Of a stretch of DNA of 64,000 bases, positions 27,861 through 38,268 are shown in pieces (positions within the stretch are counted from its first letter, which is position 1; every line of letters starts with the position of its first letter). Source of the stretch: Saccharomonospora sp. CUA-673 (GTDB taxonomy: Bacteria; Actinomycetota; Actinomycetes; Mycobacteriales; Pseudonocardiaceae); contig NZ_MKKE01000011.1 in the NCBI RefSeq assembly GCF_001942305.1, positions 124,001 to 188,000 of the forward strand, written 5' to 3'. The position numbers and the translations under genes are program-made. The notes beneath the pieces were generated by a model. That model had not been told where the DNA came from, ran no database searches, and worked only from the letters and a program-made list of their open reading frames with translations.

Positions 27861-28601
27861 TCATGAGGTGGTGTCGACGCCGAGCGCGGCCAGCAGTTCG
27901 TTCCTGGCCACCGCGAGCTGCGGGTCGGTCGTGGCACGCGGTCGCGGCTGCGGCACTCGGTGATCGCGGGCGATGGCGCCGTCCTCCAACACCAACACCC
28001 GGTCGGCGAGCATGAGCGCTTCGTCCACGTCGTGGGTCACCAGCAGCACGGCGGGACGGTGCCGTTGCATCAGGTCGAGCACCAGGCGGTGCATGCGGAT
28101 CCTCGTCAACGCATCCAACGCGCCGAACGGCTCGTCCGCCAACAACAATGCGGGCTCGCGGACCAACGACCTGGCCAGGGCCACGCGTTGTTGCTCGCCG
28201 CCGGACAACGCATTGGGCCATGCCCGTTCCCGTCCGGACAGACCGACATCGGCCAGCGCCTCCGCACCGCGGTCGGCGGCATCAGGTCCCCGGAGTCCGA
28301 GCGTCACGTTGCCCAGGACCGGAACCCACGGCAACAGCCGCGAATCCTGGAACAGCACCGAGCGGTTCTCCGGCGTCCGGACCGTTCCGCTTCCCACGAC
28401 GTCGTCGTCCAGCCCCGCGAGCGCTCGCAGCAGCGTGCTCTTCCCGGATCCGCTCCGCCCGATCAGCGCGACGAACTCGCCGGCCGCGATGTCGAGGTCG
28501 ATGTCCGCGAGTACGACCCGATCACCGAATCGGCGCGTCAAGCCGCGCAGGGACACCGTCAAAGCGTCGGTCTCCGGCCCCCGTGTCACGTCGGTGGTCA
28601 T
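27861..28601 (-). CDS. sulfonate/nitrate-type ABC transporter ATP-binding protein
   Basis: This is a single ABC domain of 246 residues with Walker A GRSGSGKST, Q-loop FQDSRLLPW, signature LSGGEQQRVALARSLV, Walker B LLADEPFGALD and H-loop THDVDEA. Its proline-free compact form is typical of SsuB/TauB. The stop lies 55 bases before the monooxygenase start. The start overlaps the permease stop by four bases. It drives import by the adjacent permease. Confidence 0.9.
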   Translation of the reverse strand: MTTDVTRGPETDALTVSLRGLTRRFGDRVVLADIDLDIAAGEFVALIGRSGSGKSTLLRALAGLDDDVVGSGTVRTPENRSVLFQDSRLLPWVPVLGNVTLGLRGPDAADRGAEALADVGLSGRERAWPNALSGGEQQRVALARSLVREPALLLADEPFGALDALTRIRMHRLVLDLMQRHRPAVLLVTHDVDEALMLADRVLVLEDGAIARDHRVPQPRPRATTDPQLAVARNELLAALGVDTTS

Positions 28602-29442
28602 GATCCGATCGCCTTTCGCCAGGACAGTGCTCTGCGTTCCACGAGCCGTACGAGGGCGTCGGATGCGAGGCCGAGGATGGCGTACACGGCCAACCCGACG
28701 ACGATGATGTCGGTCTGCCCGTAGTCACGCGCTCTCGTCATCACGTAACCGATGCCTTCGGTGGCGTTGATCTGTTCCAGGACGACCAGCGCGGTCCAGC
28801 ACATCGTCACCGCGAGGCGCAGTCCGGTGAAGAAACCCGGAAGCGCCCCGGGGAGGGCGACCCGCCGGATGAACTCGGCCCGCCGTAGCCCGGTGGTACG
28901 GGCCAACTCGACATAGCGCATGTCGATGCCGCGGAGAGCGGCGTGGGTGTTGATGTAGATCGGCACGAACACGCCACTGGCGATCACGGCCACCTTCATG
29001 ACGTCCCCGATTCCCAGCCACAGAATCGCCAGCGGAATCAGGGCGAGAGTCGGGATGGCGCGGTTGATCTGCACGAGGCTGTCGATCGACGCCTCACCGA
29101 TCCTGCTCAAGCCGGCCAGCAAGGCGAGAACCGTGCCGACCACCACTCCGATGGCGAGTGCGAGGTACGCCCGCTGCGCAGAGGCGAGCAGGTGCGGCAC
29201 GAGCTCGCCGTCGAGCACCATCTCGACGCCCGTCCGCACAGCGACGGACGGAGCAGCCAACTGCCTGGGTGACAGCAGGCCGACGGCGGCCGCCGCCTCC
29301 CACAGAATGATGACGACGATCGGCCCGGTGAGCAGGCCGATCGGTCCGAGACGGGCGGGTACGAGCCGGGTACGGCGCGGGCGCGTCCGTGGTGTGTCGC
29401 TGGTCGACGGGCGAGGGCGGGTTCTGCAGTGGTCGTGCTCAC
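28598..29442 (-). CDS. sulfonate/nitrate-type ABC transporter permease (frame broken near 29398)
   Basis: This SsuC/TauC-like membrane permease has about six helices, with the EAA loop in GLRRAEFIRRVALPGALPGFF. GTG 29442 overlaps the binding-protein stop by four bases, which identifies the true start (STTTAEPALARRPA). The frame then shifts by one missing base near 29398 and continues as DTPRTRPRRTRLVPARLG into the first helix. The repaired length is about 281 residues. The operon order is binding protein, permease, ATPase, monooxygenase. Confidence 0.87.
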
Positions 29443-30548
29443 GGGCCGTCACCCCGGGTGGCGCCGATGTCCGCGACCACGTCGTCGATCGCCTCGTCGA
29501 AGCGCGAGTCGAACTGCTCGGCCGCATCCAGCTCCTCCGGGATGTCACCGGCGGCATGGATCAGGTCGATCGCGTCCTGGTGGAACTCGACCAGGCTCCC
29601 GTCGAGTCGTGGATACGTGAACTCACCCTGCGAGTCGACGACGGCCTGTCCGTCCTCCTCGCTCAGTCCCGCGTTGTCGACGTAATAGGCTTGGATCCAC
29701 TCGGCCTCGTTCTCCTGAGACCATTGCGCCGCGGTGATCCACCGCTGTACGAAGTCGCGAATAGCCGCAGCCTTCGCGGGGTCGGTCAACGCATCGCCGC
29801 GGGCGTAGAGGAATTGCAGCCCACTGGCGACGTTCTCGAGCTCGGAATCGGGAACCGCGGTCGCACCCTGGTCGCCGTAATCCCTGAGGTAGCGGGTGAA
29901 ATGGGGTTCGTTCAGCACCGCGACATCGACCTGTTCGGTACGGATCGAATCCGGGAAATCCGCTGCGCGCAGCGGCACGAGCTCGACGTCGTCGGTGGTG
30001 AGGCCGGCTTCGCGCAATGCCCGCAGGACGAAGGTCTGCCTGCCCGTGCCCTCGCCGTACGCGACCTTCTTCCCCTCGAGGTCCTCGAGTGTCTCCACCG
30101 TGACACCGGGCCGGACCGCGATCCGGTAGTCCGGCTTGGACTGAAGCTTGGCTGCGACGATGGGTACGGTCTCGCCGGAGGCATGCGCCTGGATCGGCGG
30201 GGTGTCACCCACCGCTGCCACGTCCACCGAGCCGGCGCGAATCGCTTCCAGGATCGCCGGCCCGCCGAGGAAATTGGTGTACTCGGCCGTCGACGCGAGA
30301 TTGTCGTGTTCACCGGAGGCGCGCATCAACGTCTGCACCTCCTCGTTCTGGTCGGCGACCACCAGGTCCGTGCCGGCGGGAACGTCGGCCGGGAGCGGCT
30401 GCTCGGCGATCTCGGCCGCGCCGGTGGCAGTACTGCCCCCGGCGCATGCTGTGAGCATCAACGTGGCCGCCAGACCCAGGCTCAGGCCCTGAAGGACCGG
30501 CCGCCGTCGTGCGGCCGAACTACGTGGTCCCAGACGGCGCCGTCGCAT
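29439..30548 (-). CDS. sulfonate/nitrate-type ABC transporter substrate-binding lipoprotein
   Basis: This SsuA/TauA-like (NMT1-type) binding protein has 369 residues. An Arg-rich lead precedes a signal peptide ending in the lipobox LTAC. The body has the family pattern GPAILEAIRAGSVDVAAVGDTPPI and LEDLEGKKVAYGEGTGRQ. ATG 30548 follows AGGAGA. It is the first gene of the operon, transcribed from the A/T-rich region at 30549-30700. Ligand choice (sulfonate, sulfone, amine) cannot be read from the sequence. Confidence 0.88.
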   Translation of the reverse strand: MRRRRLGPRSSAARRRPVLQGLSLGLAATLMLTACAGGSTATGAAEIAEQPLPADVPAGTDLVVADQNEEVQTLMRASGEHDNLASTAEYTNFLGGPAILEAIRAGSVDVAAVGDTPPIQAHASGETVPIVAAKLQSKPDYRIAVRPGVTVETLEDLEGKKVAYGEGTGRQTFVLRALREAGLTTDDVELVPLRAADFPDSIRTEQVDVAVLNEPHFTRYLRDYGDQGATAVPDSELENVASGLQFLYARGDALTDPAKAAAIRDFVQRWITAAQWSQENEAEWIQAYYVDNAGLSEEDGQAVVDSQGEFTYPRLDGSLVEFHQDAIDLIHAAGDIPEELDAAEQFDSRFDEAIDDVVADIGATRGDGP

Positions 30549-30877
30549 CGGCGATCTCCTCTCATGGGTATGGATGACATCTCGAAGGTAGCCGATTAAT
30601 CCACTTCGTCGAGTTACTCCCATATTGCGAGAAAATGGAACATCAATTGATTTTGAAGCGTTAGAAATAAGCTGAAAAGATGCGTCGAGAGTGCAGGGTG
30701 AAATTAATAGAATGAAACAAAAGGTGTTTCATTGTGGCCGGGCCGGTCGCGGTAACCGGCGCGAGCAGGCAGTCAGCCCAGGGCGTGGCGTTTGTCCTGG
30801 GTGGCTCGGGGTCGTAGTCTCGAGTCGGGCCGAGGGTCGAGGAGCGCAGTGCAGCGCCGGCCCGGAAGGGGCGCGCC
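30549..30877. other. A/T-rich divergent intergenic region with an inverted repeat
   Basis: This 329-base gap lies between the binding-protein gene (minus) and the reductase gene (plus). Bases 30590-30735 are strikingly A/T-rich for this genome. AATGAAAC at 30711-30718 and GTTTCATT at 30726-30733 form a perfect eight-base inverted repeat with a seven-base spacer, a likely operator. I see no convincing -35/-10 pair and no small gene. Confidence 0.5.
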
Positions 30878-31477
30878 ATGTCCGAGCTTCTCGTCGATTT
30901 CATCACCTCCCTCGACGGCCACGCATCCGCGGAGGGGTGGCCCGGCTTCTGGGGTCTCGAGGGCCCCGAGTACCTCGCGTGGCTCGGTGAGCAGCCCGAG
31001 GCCACGTTTCTGATGGGTGCCCGCACCTACCGTCAGATGTCGGGGTTCGCCGCCGGCGAGGTCCCGAACGGTCTGGACGAGTTCCGGGACGAGGAAGCGG
31101 AGTCCATCGCCGAGCTCACGCAAGCGTCCAAGGTCGTGTTCTCCAACTCCCTCGACGGTCCGCTGACCTGGGCGAACTCCACACTCGTGCGTGGTGACGC
31201 CGTCGAGGCGATTCGCGGCATGAAGGAGAGCGGCTCGGGGCTGCTGAGCACGATCGGCAGCCTCAGCCTGTGCCGGTCACTGCTGAAGGCCGGACTCGTC
31301 GACCGCTTCCGCGTCGTCATGTTCCCGGTGATCACCGGGTTCACCGGTGCCGAACGCATCTACGACGGCTACCCCGACCTGGCGCTCGAGATGATCGACC
31401 ACCGCACCTTCGACGGCCGCATCCAGCTCGTCGAGTACCGGCCCCGCGTGCTGGAGCACCCGCCGCTCGGCGGCTGA
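30878..31477 (+). CDS. dihydrofolate reductase family protein (RibD C-terminal domain)
   Basis: This is a 199-residue single-domain reductase of the DHFR/RibD C-terminal fold. It opens with LLVDFITSLDGHAS and has FLMGARTYRQM, a VVFSNSLDG strand and GSLSLCRSLLKAGLVDRFRV near the NADPH site. GGAAGGGG precedes ATG 30878. It stands alone, convergent with helR. Such proteins reduce pyrimidine- or pterin-like compounds, and the actual substrate is unknown. Confidence 0.87.
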   Translation: MSELLVDFITSLDGHASAEGWPGFWGLEGPEYLAWLGEQPEATFLMGARTYRQMSGFAAGEVPNGLDEFRDEEAESIAELTQASKVVFSNSLDGPLTWANSTLVRGDAVEAIRGMKESGSGLLSTIGSLSLCRSLLKAGLVDRFRVVMFPVITGFTGAERIYDGYPDLALEMIDHRTFDGRIQLVEYRPRVLEHPPLGG

Positions 31478-31500
31478 ACACCATCCGAAATGGACCTGGA

Positions 31501-33646
31501 TCACCGTCGTTCGAGGATCACCAGACGTTGGGTGGCGCGGGTCATCGCGACGTAGCGGTCGACGGCGTCCGTCACCGGATCCCCGGACGGAGCCGGCTCG
31601 GCGAGCAGCACCAGGTCGAACTCGAGTCCCTTGGCCTCGACGGGACTCAACGACCGGACACGGTCGATGCCCGGGTACGTCGGGTCGCCCAGGACGCACG
31701 CCGTCCCCTGGTCGTGCTCGGCCAACCACGCGTCGAGGATCGCGTCGCGCTCGGCCGCGGGCCGGTACTCCACCGGAGCACCGCCGCGCCGGATCGACGT
31801 CGGGACGTTCGCATCCGGCAGCACCGCCCGGATGACCGGTTCGGCCGCGGCCATCACCTCCTCCGGTGTCCGGTAGTTCACCGTCAACGACGCCGCGCGG
31901 ACCGCCGTCAACCCCACCCGCGCGAGCCGTTCCTCCCACGACTCGGCGAAACCACCGCGGGCCTGCGCACGATCGCCCACCACCGTCAGGCTCCGCGACG
32001 GACAGCGGGCCAACACCATCCGCCACTGCGCATCCGTCAACTCCTGCGCCTCGTCCACCACGACGTGCGCGAACGGACCCGCCAGCGGATCCCGCAGGGC
32101 GTCGTCGCCCACCGCGTCGTCCACCAACACCGCGTCGAGGTCGCTGCCGCGGAGCATCGACATGGTCAGCATGTCGCTGTCGTCGCCGGCCACGAGGTCG
32201 TCGACCACATCGGCCATGCGCTGCCGCCGGGCTGCCACCGCAGCGTCCTGGCGGCGCCGCCGCCGTTCACTGCCCGCATCGCCGAGCCGCCGCCGCGCCG
32301 CATCCAACAGCGGCAGATCCGGCGCCGTCCACGCCTGCGGCCCGCCGCGCCGCAACCGCCGCCGCTCCTGCTCGTCCAGCCACGGGGCGCACAGCCGCAG
32401 ATACGCCGGCACCTCCCACAGATCGCCGACCACGTCGCCCGGGTCCAGCAGCGGCCACGCCCGATCCAGCATTCCCATCAGCTCGCGATCGGCCGACAGC
32501 TCCCGGCGCAGCGCCTCGGTCGGGACGTCCGGGTCGTGCTTGTCGACCAGGATCGCCAGCAACTCCTCCCGGATCTCCGCGCGCGCCTCGTTGTGCGGGG
32601 TGCCCGGCTCGGGCGCCGCGAACGCCTGATCCCAGTCCGCGGCGGACAACTCGACCTCGTCCCACGACGTCTCCACCGCGGTGTCCTCGGTGGGCGGTTC
32701 CTCGTAGAAGGCGACCGCGCGGTCCACCGCATCGATCATCCGGGCCTCGGACTTCAACCGTGCGATCTCCCGGTCCGGTTCGGACCTGGCGGCGGCGCCT
32801 CGGGTACCAGATCGGCCAGTGTGCAGGTGCGTACCCCCTCCTCACCAAGGCCGGGCAGCACCCCGGCGACGTAGTCCAGATACGGCCGGTGCGGGCCGAC
32901 GACCAGCACGCCGCCGCGACGCTCGTCCAGCCGCGGGTCGGCATACAGCAGGTAGGCGGCCCGGTGCAGCGCCACCACCGTCTTGCCCGTACCCGGACCA
33001 CCGTCGACCACCAGCGCGCCCCGCGAGTCCGCGCGGATGATCGCGTCCTGATCGGACTGGATCGTGCCGAGCACGTCGCGCATCCGTGACGTTCGGCTCT
33101 CACCGAGGCCGGCGAGGAACGCCGACTGCTCGTCCACGGCTGCATGCGCCTGCTGCCCCTCGGCGGTGAACACCTCGTCCCAGTAGTCGCTCACCCGGCC
33201 ACCGCTCCAGCGATACCGGCGCCGGCTCGCCAGCCCCATCGGATCGGCGTGGGTCGCGCCGAAGAAGGGCGCGGCGGCGGGGGAGCGCCAGTCCACGAGC
33301 AGCCGCCGCCCGCTCTCGTCCCCGAGCCCCATGCGCCCGATGTAGACGATGTCGCTCCCGTCTGCCGGCACCATCCGTCCGAGACACAGATCGAGACCGA
33401 ACCGGCGCATCGTGCGTAACCGGGCGGTCAACCGGTGGACCTCCAGATCGCGGTCCAACGCCGCCTGCCGTCGCGGGCCGGGGCGCGACGTTGGGCGTCG
33501 AGCCGAGCTGTCAGATCGGCCCGCTCGTGCTCCAACGTCCGCACGATCTCGGCGAAGTGTGCCTCGTCGCCGTCGATCAGGGCCGGATCGGCCTTGGCGA
33601 CGAGACGCTCGGGCAACGCGAACGCCGAGGGCAGGGCGGCAGGCAT
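31501..33646 (-). CDS. helR: RNA polymerase recycling ATPase HelR (HelD-like; two frame breaks)
   Basis: This UvrD/HelD-type ATPase acts on stalled RNA polymerase and, in Streptomyces and Mycobacterium abscessus HelR, protects it from rifamycins. From ATG 33646 a coiled-coil start (FAEIVRTLEHERADLTARLD) is followed by IVYIGRMGLGDE, Walker A GGPGTGKT, DEAQELTDAQWRMVL and the C-terminal motif RYVAMTRATQRLVIL. Single-base losses near 33474 and 32796 split the gene; joining QAALDRDLEVHRL and EAAAARSEPDREIARLK restores about 716 residues. The element at 33746-33767 lies 100 bases upstream and fits rifamycin-inducible control. Confidence 0.9.
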
Positions 33647-33745
33647 GGCAACAACTCCCGGAAAAGCACACGGCAACGGTGAGCCGACAGACGTCACTGG
33701 CGAACTGGCGGCGTACTGAACAGAACCGTGAGTGTGCGGGAGAAC

Positions 33746-33767
33746 GGGGGTCTTGCGGCAAGCCCCC
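33746..33767. promoter_or_regulatory. rifamycin-associated element (RAE) upstream of helR
   Basis: CTTGCGGCAAG is flanked by GGGGGT and CCCCC. The known 19-base RAE is a GGGG-CTTGCGGCAAG-CCCC palindrome, so this copy matches at 18 of 19 positions (T instead of G at 33751). TATAGC on the minus strand at about 33774-33779 could be the helR -10 box, placing the element at or just after the start point. In other actinobacteria this element is required for induction of rifamycin-resistance genes. Confidence 0.8.
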
Positions 33768-33783
33768 GGGTGCGCTATAGCTT

Positions 33784-33811
33784 GAGAAGGGCAGGGGAAA
33801 GCCCTGTTCTC
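33784..33811. terminator. hairpin after the flavoprotein gene
   Basis: GAGAA/TTCTC and CAGGG/CCCTG pair with an asymmetric three-base bulge around loop GAAAG. It lies 20 bases beyond the stop of the minus-strand flavoprotein gene and upstream of the helR promoter, so it may insulate the two. Confidence 0.45.
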
Positions 33812-33831
33812 CGGCCGGCATCGGCCGACGG

Positions 33832-35093
33832 TCAGCTCGCCCGGGCCCGGGAGCCGGCGAGGAATCCGACGAGATGGTCGATGACCTCGCGCGCGTCGTC
33901 GGTGATGCCGTGGATATAGGTCGACTTGCGGCGGCGCAGCACCGGCAAGCCCAACGCATACAGTCCTGGGCTGTCGACGACGCCACCGTCGTGGCGCAAC
34001 TCGCCCTTCCCGTCGACGACCGGGACGTCGAGCCACGAGTAGTCCGGCCGGAACCCCGTCGCCCACACGATGGTGCGGATCTCGCCGCTGCCCAGGTCGA
34101 GCGTGAGCCGCGGCGCGGCCGGCAGCCGCGTCGGTTCGATGTCCTCTGGAGCCGCGACATCGGCGTCGGTACCCGACCGCGTCGCCCACTCGTCGAAGGT
34201 GCGCAGCAACCGCTGCGCCTTCAGGTCCGCCAGCGACACGACGTTGCGCAGGCCGCCGGAGAACAGCATCTGCTCGCCGCGCACCGACGCCGCCCTTCCC
34301 GTGACCTCCACCCCCGCGTCGCCGAGCGTGTTCAGATCGACCGACGTCCGGTCCGGGGTGCCGGCCAGCTGCGGTGAGGCGAGCCGGCGGGCGCGGGTCA
34401 GATCGGGGATCTCGTCGTGACGCTGGTCCCAGACGCCGCTCGCGTCCATCCACCACAACACGTCCCGCCCCCGGTACGTCCGCGGCAACCGCACGTGCTC
34501 CCCCGTGGCCAGCACCACCGGACGTCCGGAACGCCGGATCTCGAGCGCCAACTGCGCACCCGTCGCCGAACCGCCCACGACCAGCACGCCACCCTCGGGC
34601 AGCGCGTCCGCGCCGCGATAGTCGAACGGCGTGAGCTGCGTGATGTGGCCCGGCACCGCCTCGGCCACCGCCGGAACCCGCGGCCGATTGCAGGCGCCGC
34701 TGGCGAGGACCACGGTGCGGGCCCGGATCGGACCGCGGTCGGTCTCGACCACGTAGCCGGTGCCGGCGCCGTCGTCCGGCCGCACCGACGTCACCGTCGT
34801 GCCCGTACGCACCGCGCCCGGGTCGCGGCCGCGAACCGCTCGATGTAGTCGATCACCTCGGACATCGTCAGGTAGCCGTCCGGGTCGGCGCCGGGACGGT
34901 CCTGGCCGGGCAGGTCGGTCAACCGGTTCGGCGTCAGCAACCGCAGCGAGTCCCACCGCTCGGTGCGCCACGCGTTGGCCACCTCACCCCGCTCGAGCAC
35001 GACATGGTCGAGCGACCGCGCGCTCAGGAAGTGGCTCGCGGCGAGGCCGGCGTGGCCGGCGCCGATGACGACGGTCGTCACGCGTTCGGTCAT
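33832..35093 (-). CDS. CzcO-type FAD/NAD(P)-binding monooxygenase-like flavoprotein (frame broken near 34814)
   Basis: This is a two-dinucleotide-fold flavoprotein. FAD loop VVIGAGHAGLAASHFL is at the N-terminus, and RWDSLRLLTPNRL follows. NADPH loop VVGGSATGAQLALEI is central, and ATGFRPDYSWLDVPV is near the end. The start is ATG 35093. One missing G near 34814 splits it; AAATRAAVRTGTTVTSV is the restored join, giving about 420 residues. It is related to CzcO and flavin-containing monooxygenases and probably oxygenates a small soft nucleophile. Although next to the RAE, it is transcribed from upstream and is not obviously controlled by it. Confidence 0.87.
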
Positions 35094-35189
35094 GTGCCTG
35101 GTCCTCCCACGTCGTCCTGCCTCCGGGCGTCACGGTACACAGCCGAACCGGCATGTCCCACGAAATGGAAACACATCCCACAGATTGCG

Positions 35190-35195
35190 TACGAT
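35190..35195 (+). promoter_or_regulatory. -10 box TACGAT of metX (leaderless)
   Basis: TACGAT ends exactly six bases before the metX ATG at 35202, and no ribosome site is present. This is the actinobacterial leaderless arrangement, seen with identical box and spacing at ettA. The -35 region (TGGAAA, 18-base spacer) is weak. Confidence 0.6.
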
Positions 35196-35201
35196 GTCGC
35201 C

Positions 35202-36410
35202 ATGGCCACGGAGGCGGGTGTGCGCGAAGGCTCGGTCGGACGAACCCGCACGTCGCATGTTGAACTGACGGAGCCGGTGCCCCTCGACTGCGGGCGGACG
35301 CTGTCGCGGGTGCGCATCGCCTACGAGACCTACGGAGAGCTGGCGCCGAATCGCGACAACGCGATCCTCGTGTGCCACGCACTCAGCGGGGACGCCCACG
35401 CCGCCGGCATCGCGGCCGAACCCACGACCACCGCCACCCGCGACGGGTTCGGCGCAGGCGCGCAGGGCTTCGCGGCCGGGCTCGGCTGGTGGGACGGCAT
35501 GATCGGGCCCGGCAAGGCGTTCGACACCGATCGCTTCCACGTCGTGTCCACGAACCTGCTGGGCGGCTGCCGCGGCACCACCGGGCCGTCGTCGCCCGAC
35601 CCCGACACCGGCAGGCCCTACGGCCCCGACTTCCCCGTGCTCACGGTCGCCGATCTCGTGCGGACCCAGCGGATGTTCCTCCGGCAGCTCGGCATCGAGC
35701 GGCTCGCCGCCGTCGCGGGCGGCTCGCTGGGCGGGATGCAGGCGTTGGAGTGGGCCGTCGGCTACCCCGACGAGGTGGACACGATCGTCCCCATCGCCAG
35801 CACCCACGCGCTGCCCCCGCAGGGCCTGGCCTGGAACGCCATCGCCCGTGAGGCGATCATGCGGGACCCGGCCTGGCAGGGCGGGCGCTACCACGACACC
35901 GGCCGCATCCCCGCCGACGGCATGGGCCTGGCCCGGATGATCGGCCACATCACGTACCTGTCGGCCGAATCGCTCGCCGGGAAATTCGGCAGGCGACTGC
36001 AATTCTCCGACCGGCCCCGGCACACGCTGACCGAACCGGAATTCGAGGTCGAGAACTACCTGCGGCATCAGGCCGAGGCGTTCGTCGCACGGTTCGACCC
36101 CAACACCTACCTGACGCTCTCGCGGGCACTGACGTACTTCGACCTCGCCCGGCAGTACGGCGACGGTTCCCTCGCCCGCGCGCTCGAGGGGGTGCGCGCC
36201 CGCACGCTGCTCATCGCGTTCAGCTCCGACTGGCTGTACCCGCCGTCGAGCTCCCGCGAGATCCACGACGCCCTGACCGGCCTGGGCAAGGACACCGAAC
36301 TGCACGTCATCGACGCGCCGTACGGCCACGACTGTTTCCTGCTCGAGGAACGACGACAGACACCGATCGTCCGCCGCTTTCTGGCCGGTGGGGAAGGGAG
36401 TCCGCAGTGA
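35202..36410 (+). CDS. metX: homoserine O-acetyltransferase MetX
   Basis: This enzyme acetylates L-homoserine with acetyl-CoA in methionine biosynthesis. It is an alpha/beta hydrolase fold of 402 residues. The nucleophile elbow is GGSLGGMQALEW, the acid and His lie in FSSDWLYPP and DAPYGHDCFL, and the GPS region follows STNLLGGCRGTTGPSS. The start is set by the leaderless -10 box. The stop overlaps the metY start (GTGACC within AGTGACC), giving a coupled pair. Confidence 0.93.
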   Translation: MATEAGVREGSVGRTRTSHVELTEPVPLDCGRTLSRVRIAYETYGELAPNRDNAILVCHALSGDAHAAGIAAEPTTTATRDGFGAGAQGFAAGLGWWDGMIGPGKAFDTDRFHVVSTNLLGGCRGTTGPSSPDPDTGRPYGPDFPVLTVADLVRTQRMFLRQLGIERLAAVAGGSLGGMQALEWAVGYPDEVDTIVPIASTHALPPQGLAWNAIAREAIMRDPAWQGGRYHDTGRIPADGMGLARMIGHITYLSAESLAGKFGRRLQFSDRPRHTLTEPEFEVENYLRHQAEAFVARFDPNTYLTLSRALTYFDLARQYGDGSLARALEGVRARTLLIAFSSDWLYPPSSSREIHDALTGLGKDTELHVIDAPYGHDCFLLEERRQTPIVRRFLAGGEGSPQ

Positions 36411-37785
36411 CCGAACCGGAACAGCCGCCCGAGGGCGGATACGGATTCGACACCAGACAGCTGCACGCGGGCGCACGGCCCGACCCGAACACGGGTGCGC
36501 GCGCCGTGCCGATCTTCCAGACGACCAGCTACGTGTTCGAGGACCCCGAGTCGGCGGCCGCGTACTTCAACCTCCAGGAGTACGGCAACACCTACTCGCG
36601 CATCATGAACCCGACGGTCGCCGTGCTGGAGGAACGCGTGGCGAACCTCGAGGGCGCCGTCGGTGCGGTCGCCTTCGCCAGCGGGATCGCCGCGCAGGCC
36701 GCGGCACTGTTCACGTTGCTGCAGCCCGGTGACCACGTCGTCGCCTCGTCCGCGCTCTACGGCGGCACGGTCAACCAGCTCAAACACCTGCTCGGCAAGC
36801 TGTCGGTCGAGCTGACCTGGGTCGATCCGGACGATCTCGACGCGTGGCGGGCGGCGCTGCGGCCGGAGACGAAGGCGTTGTTCGCCGAGACGATCGGCAA
36901 CCCGGGCGGCAACGTGCTCGACATCGAAGCCGTCGCCGCCATCGCCCACGAGCACGGCGCGCCGCTGATCGTCGACAACACCTTCGCCACGCCGTACCTG
37001 TGCCGGCCCCTGGAATGGGGCGCCGACATCGTGGTGCACTCGGCCACCAAATTCCTCGGCGGACACGGAACCAGCATCGGGGGAGTGGTCGCCGAGTCGG
37101 GGACCTTCGACTGGTCCAACGGGCGGTTCCCCGTCGTCGCCGAACCGTCCCCGGCCTACCACGGACTGCGGTTCCACGAGACGTTCGGCGTCTACGGCTA
37201 CCTGATGAAACTGCGCGCCGAGACGCTGCGCGACCTGGGCGGTGCGTTGTCGCCGTTCAACGCGTTCCTGCTGTTGCAGGGGATGGAGACGTTGTCGCTG
37301 CGGATGGATCGGCACGTCGCCAACGCGCAGGCGATCGCCACGTTCCTCGACGGACACCCGCTCGCCTCGCGCGTGACGTACCCGGGGTTGCCCTCGAGCG
37401 CCCACCACGCGCAGGCGACGAAGTATCTGCCCGGCGGTCCCGGTGCGGTGTTCTCGTTCGACGTCGCGGGTGGCGTGCGGGCGGCCAGGCCATGATCCGG
37501 GCCCTGTCGCTGTGGTCCCACCTGGCGAACGTGGGGGATGCGAAGAGCCTGATCATCCACCCGGCGAGCACGACCCACCGGCAGTTGTCCGACGACGAAC
37601 TCCGCGCGGCCGGTGTCGGTCCGGGCACCGTGCGGCTGTCGGTCGGCATCGAATCGGCCGACGACCTCATCTGGGACCTGGAGCAGGGCTTCGCCCGTGT
37701 CGCCGCGGAACTGGCCGACACGGACTCAGCCGAACAGGAGCTCGCCGCGCCGGATGCGGAGCGGGCGGGGGAGGTGTCGGTGTGA
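36407..37785 (+). CDS. metY: O-acetylhomoserine aminocarboxypropyltransferase/sulfhydrylase MetY (frame broken near 37484)
   Basis: This PLP enzyme makes homocysteine from O-acetylhomoserine and sulfide. Features are [31 protein letters not shown] and the PLP lysine in [11 protein letters not shown]. Near 37484 one G is lost in GTGCGGGCGG; the restored join [27 protein letters not shown]-type sequence continues to [14 protein letters not shown], the family's closing motif, and a stop at 37785. The repaired length is about 460 residues. It is coupled to metX upstream and overlaps the CoA-binding gene downstream by four bases. Confidence 0.92.
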
Positions 37786-38263
37786 ACGTGCCGCCGCGCT
37801 ACCAGGATCCGGCCACGATCCAGACGATCCTCAACGGTGCCCGCACGATCGCGATCGTGGGGCTCTCGGCCGACGAACTGCGTGCGAGTCACTTCGTCGG
37901 GTTCTATCTGCAACGGCACGGCTACCGGGTCATCCCGGTGAATCCCCGTGCCGACCGGATCCTCGGCGAGCGGAGCCGGCCGAGCCTGTCCGATGTGGAC
38001 GAACCGGTCGACGTCGTCACCGTGTTCCGGGCGCCGACGCGGTCCCCGGCATCGCCGGCGAGGCGGTGGCGACCGGCGCCGGAGCGCTGTGGTGCCAGTT
38101 CGGAGTGATCAACCTCGAGGGCGCCGCGATCGCCGAACAGGCCGGGCTGCCCGTCGTGGTCGACCGCTGCGTGAAGATCGAGCACGCACGCTACGCCGGT
38201 CGCATGCACTGGCTGGGCTTCAACACCCAGCGCATCACCTCCGTCCGATCCGGCCTGCAGTGA
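37782..38263 (+). CDS. CoA-binding domain protein (frame broken near 38035)
   Basis: This small Rossmann-fold CoA-binding protein has about 160 residues. [20 protein letters not shown] and [17 protein letters not shown] form the nucleotide site, and the second half has [11 protein letters not shown] and [11 protein letters not shown]. The GTG start overlaps the metY stop. One missing G near 38035 ([14 protein letters not shown]) interrupts it. It commonly follows sulfhydrylase genes in actinobacteria, which suggests a link with cysteine/methionine metabolism, but its activity is unknown. Confidence 0.85.
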
Positions 38264-38268
38264 CAACA

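Noticed and set aside
33832-35093. Flavoprotein as an RAE-controlled rifamycin monooxygenase
   Set aside because: It is transcribed toward the element from upstream and ends before it, and its two-dinucleotide CzcO-type architecture differs from the class A Rox enzymes.
35094-35201. SAM riboswitch upstream of metX
   Set aside because: The gap is only 108 bases, shows no recognisable conserved riboswitch core or nested stems, and the promoter appears to leave no leader at all.
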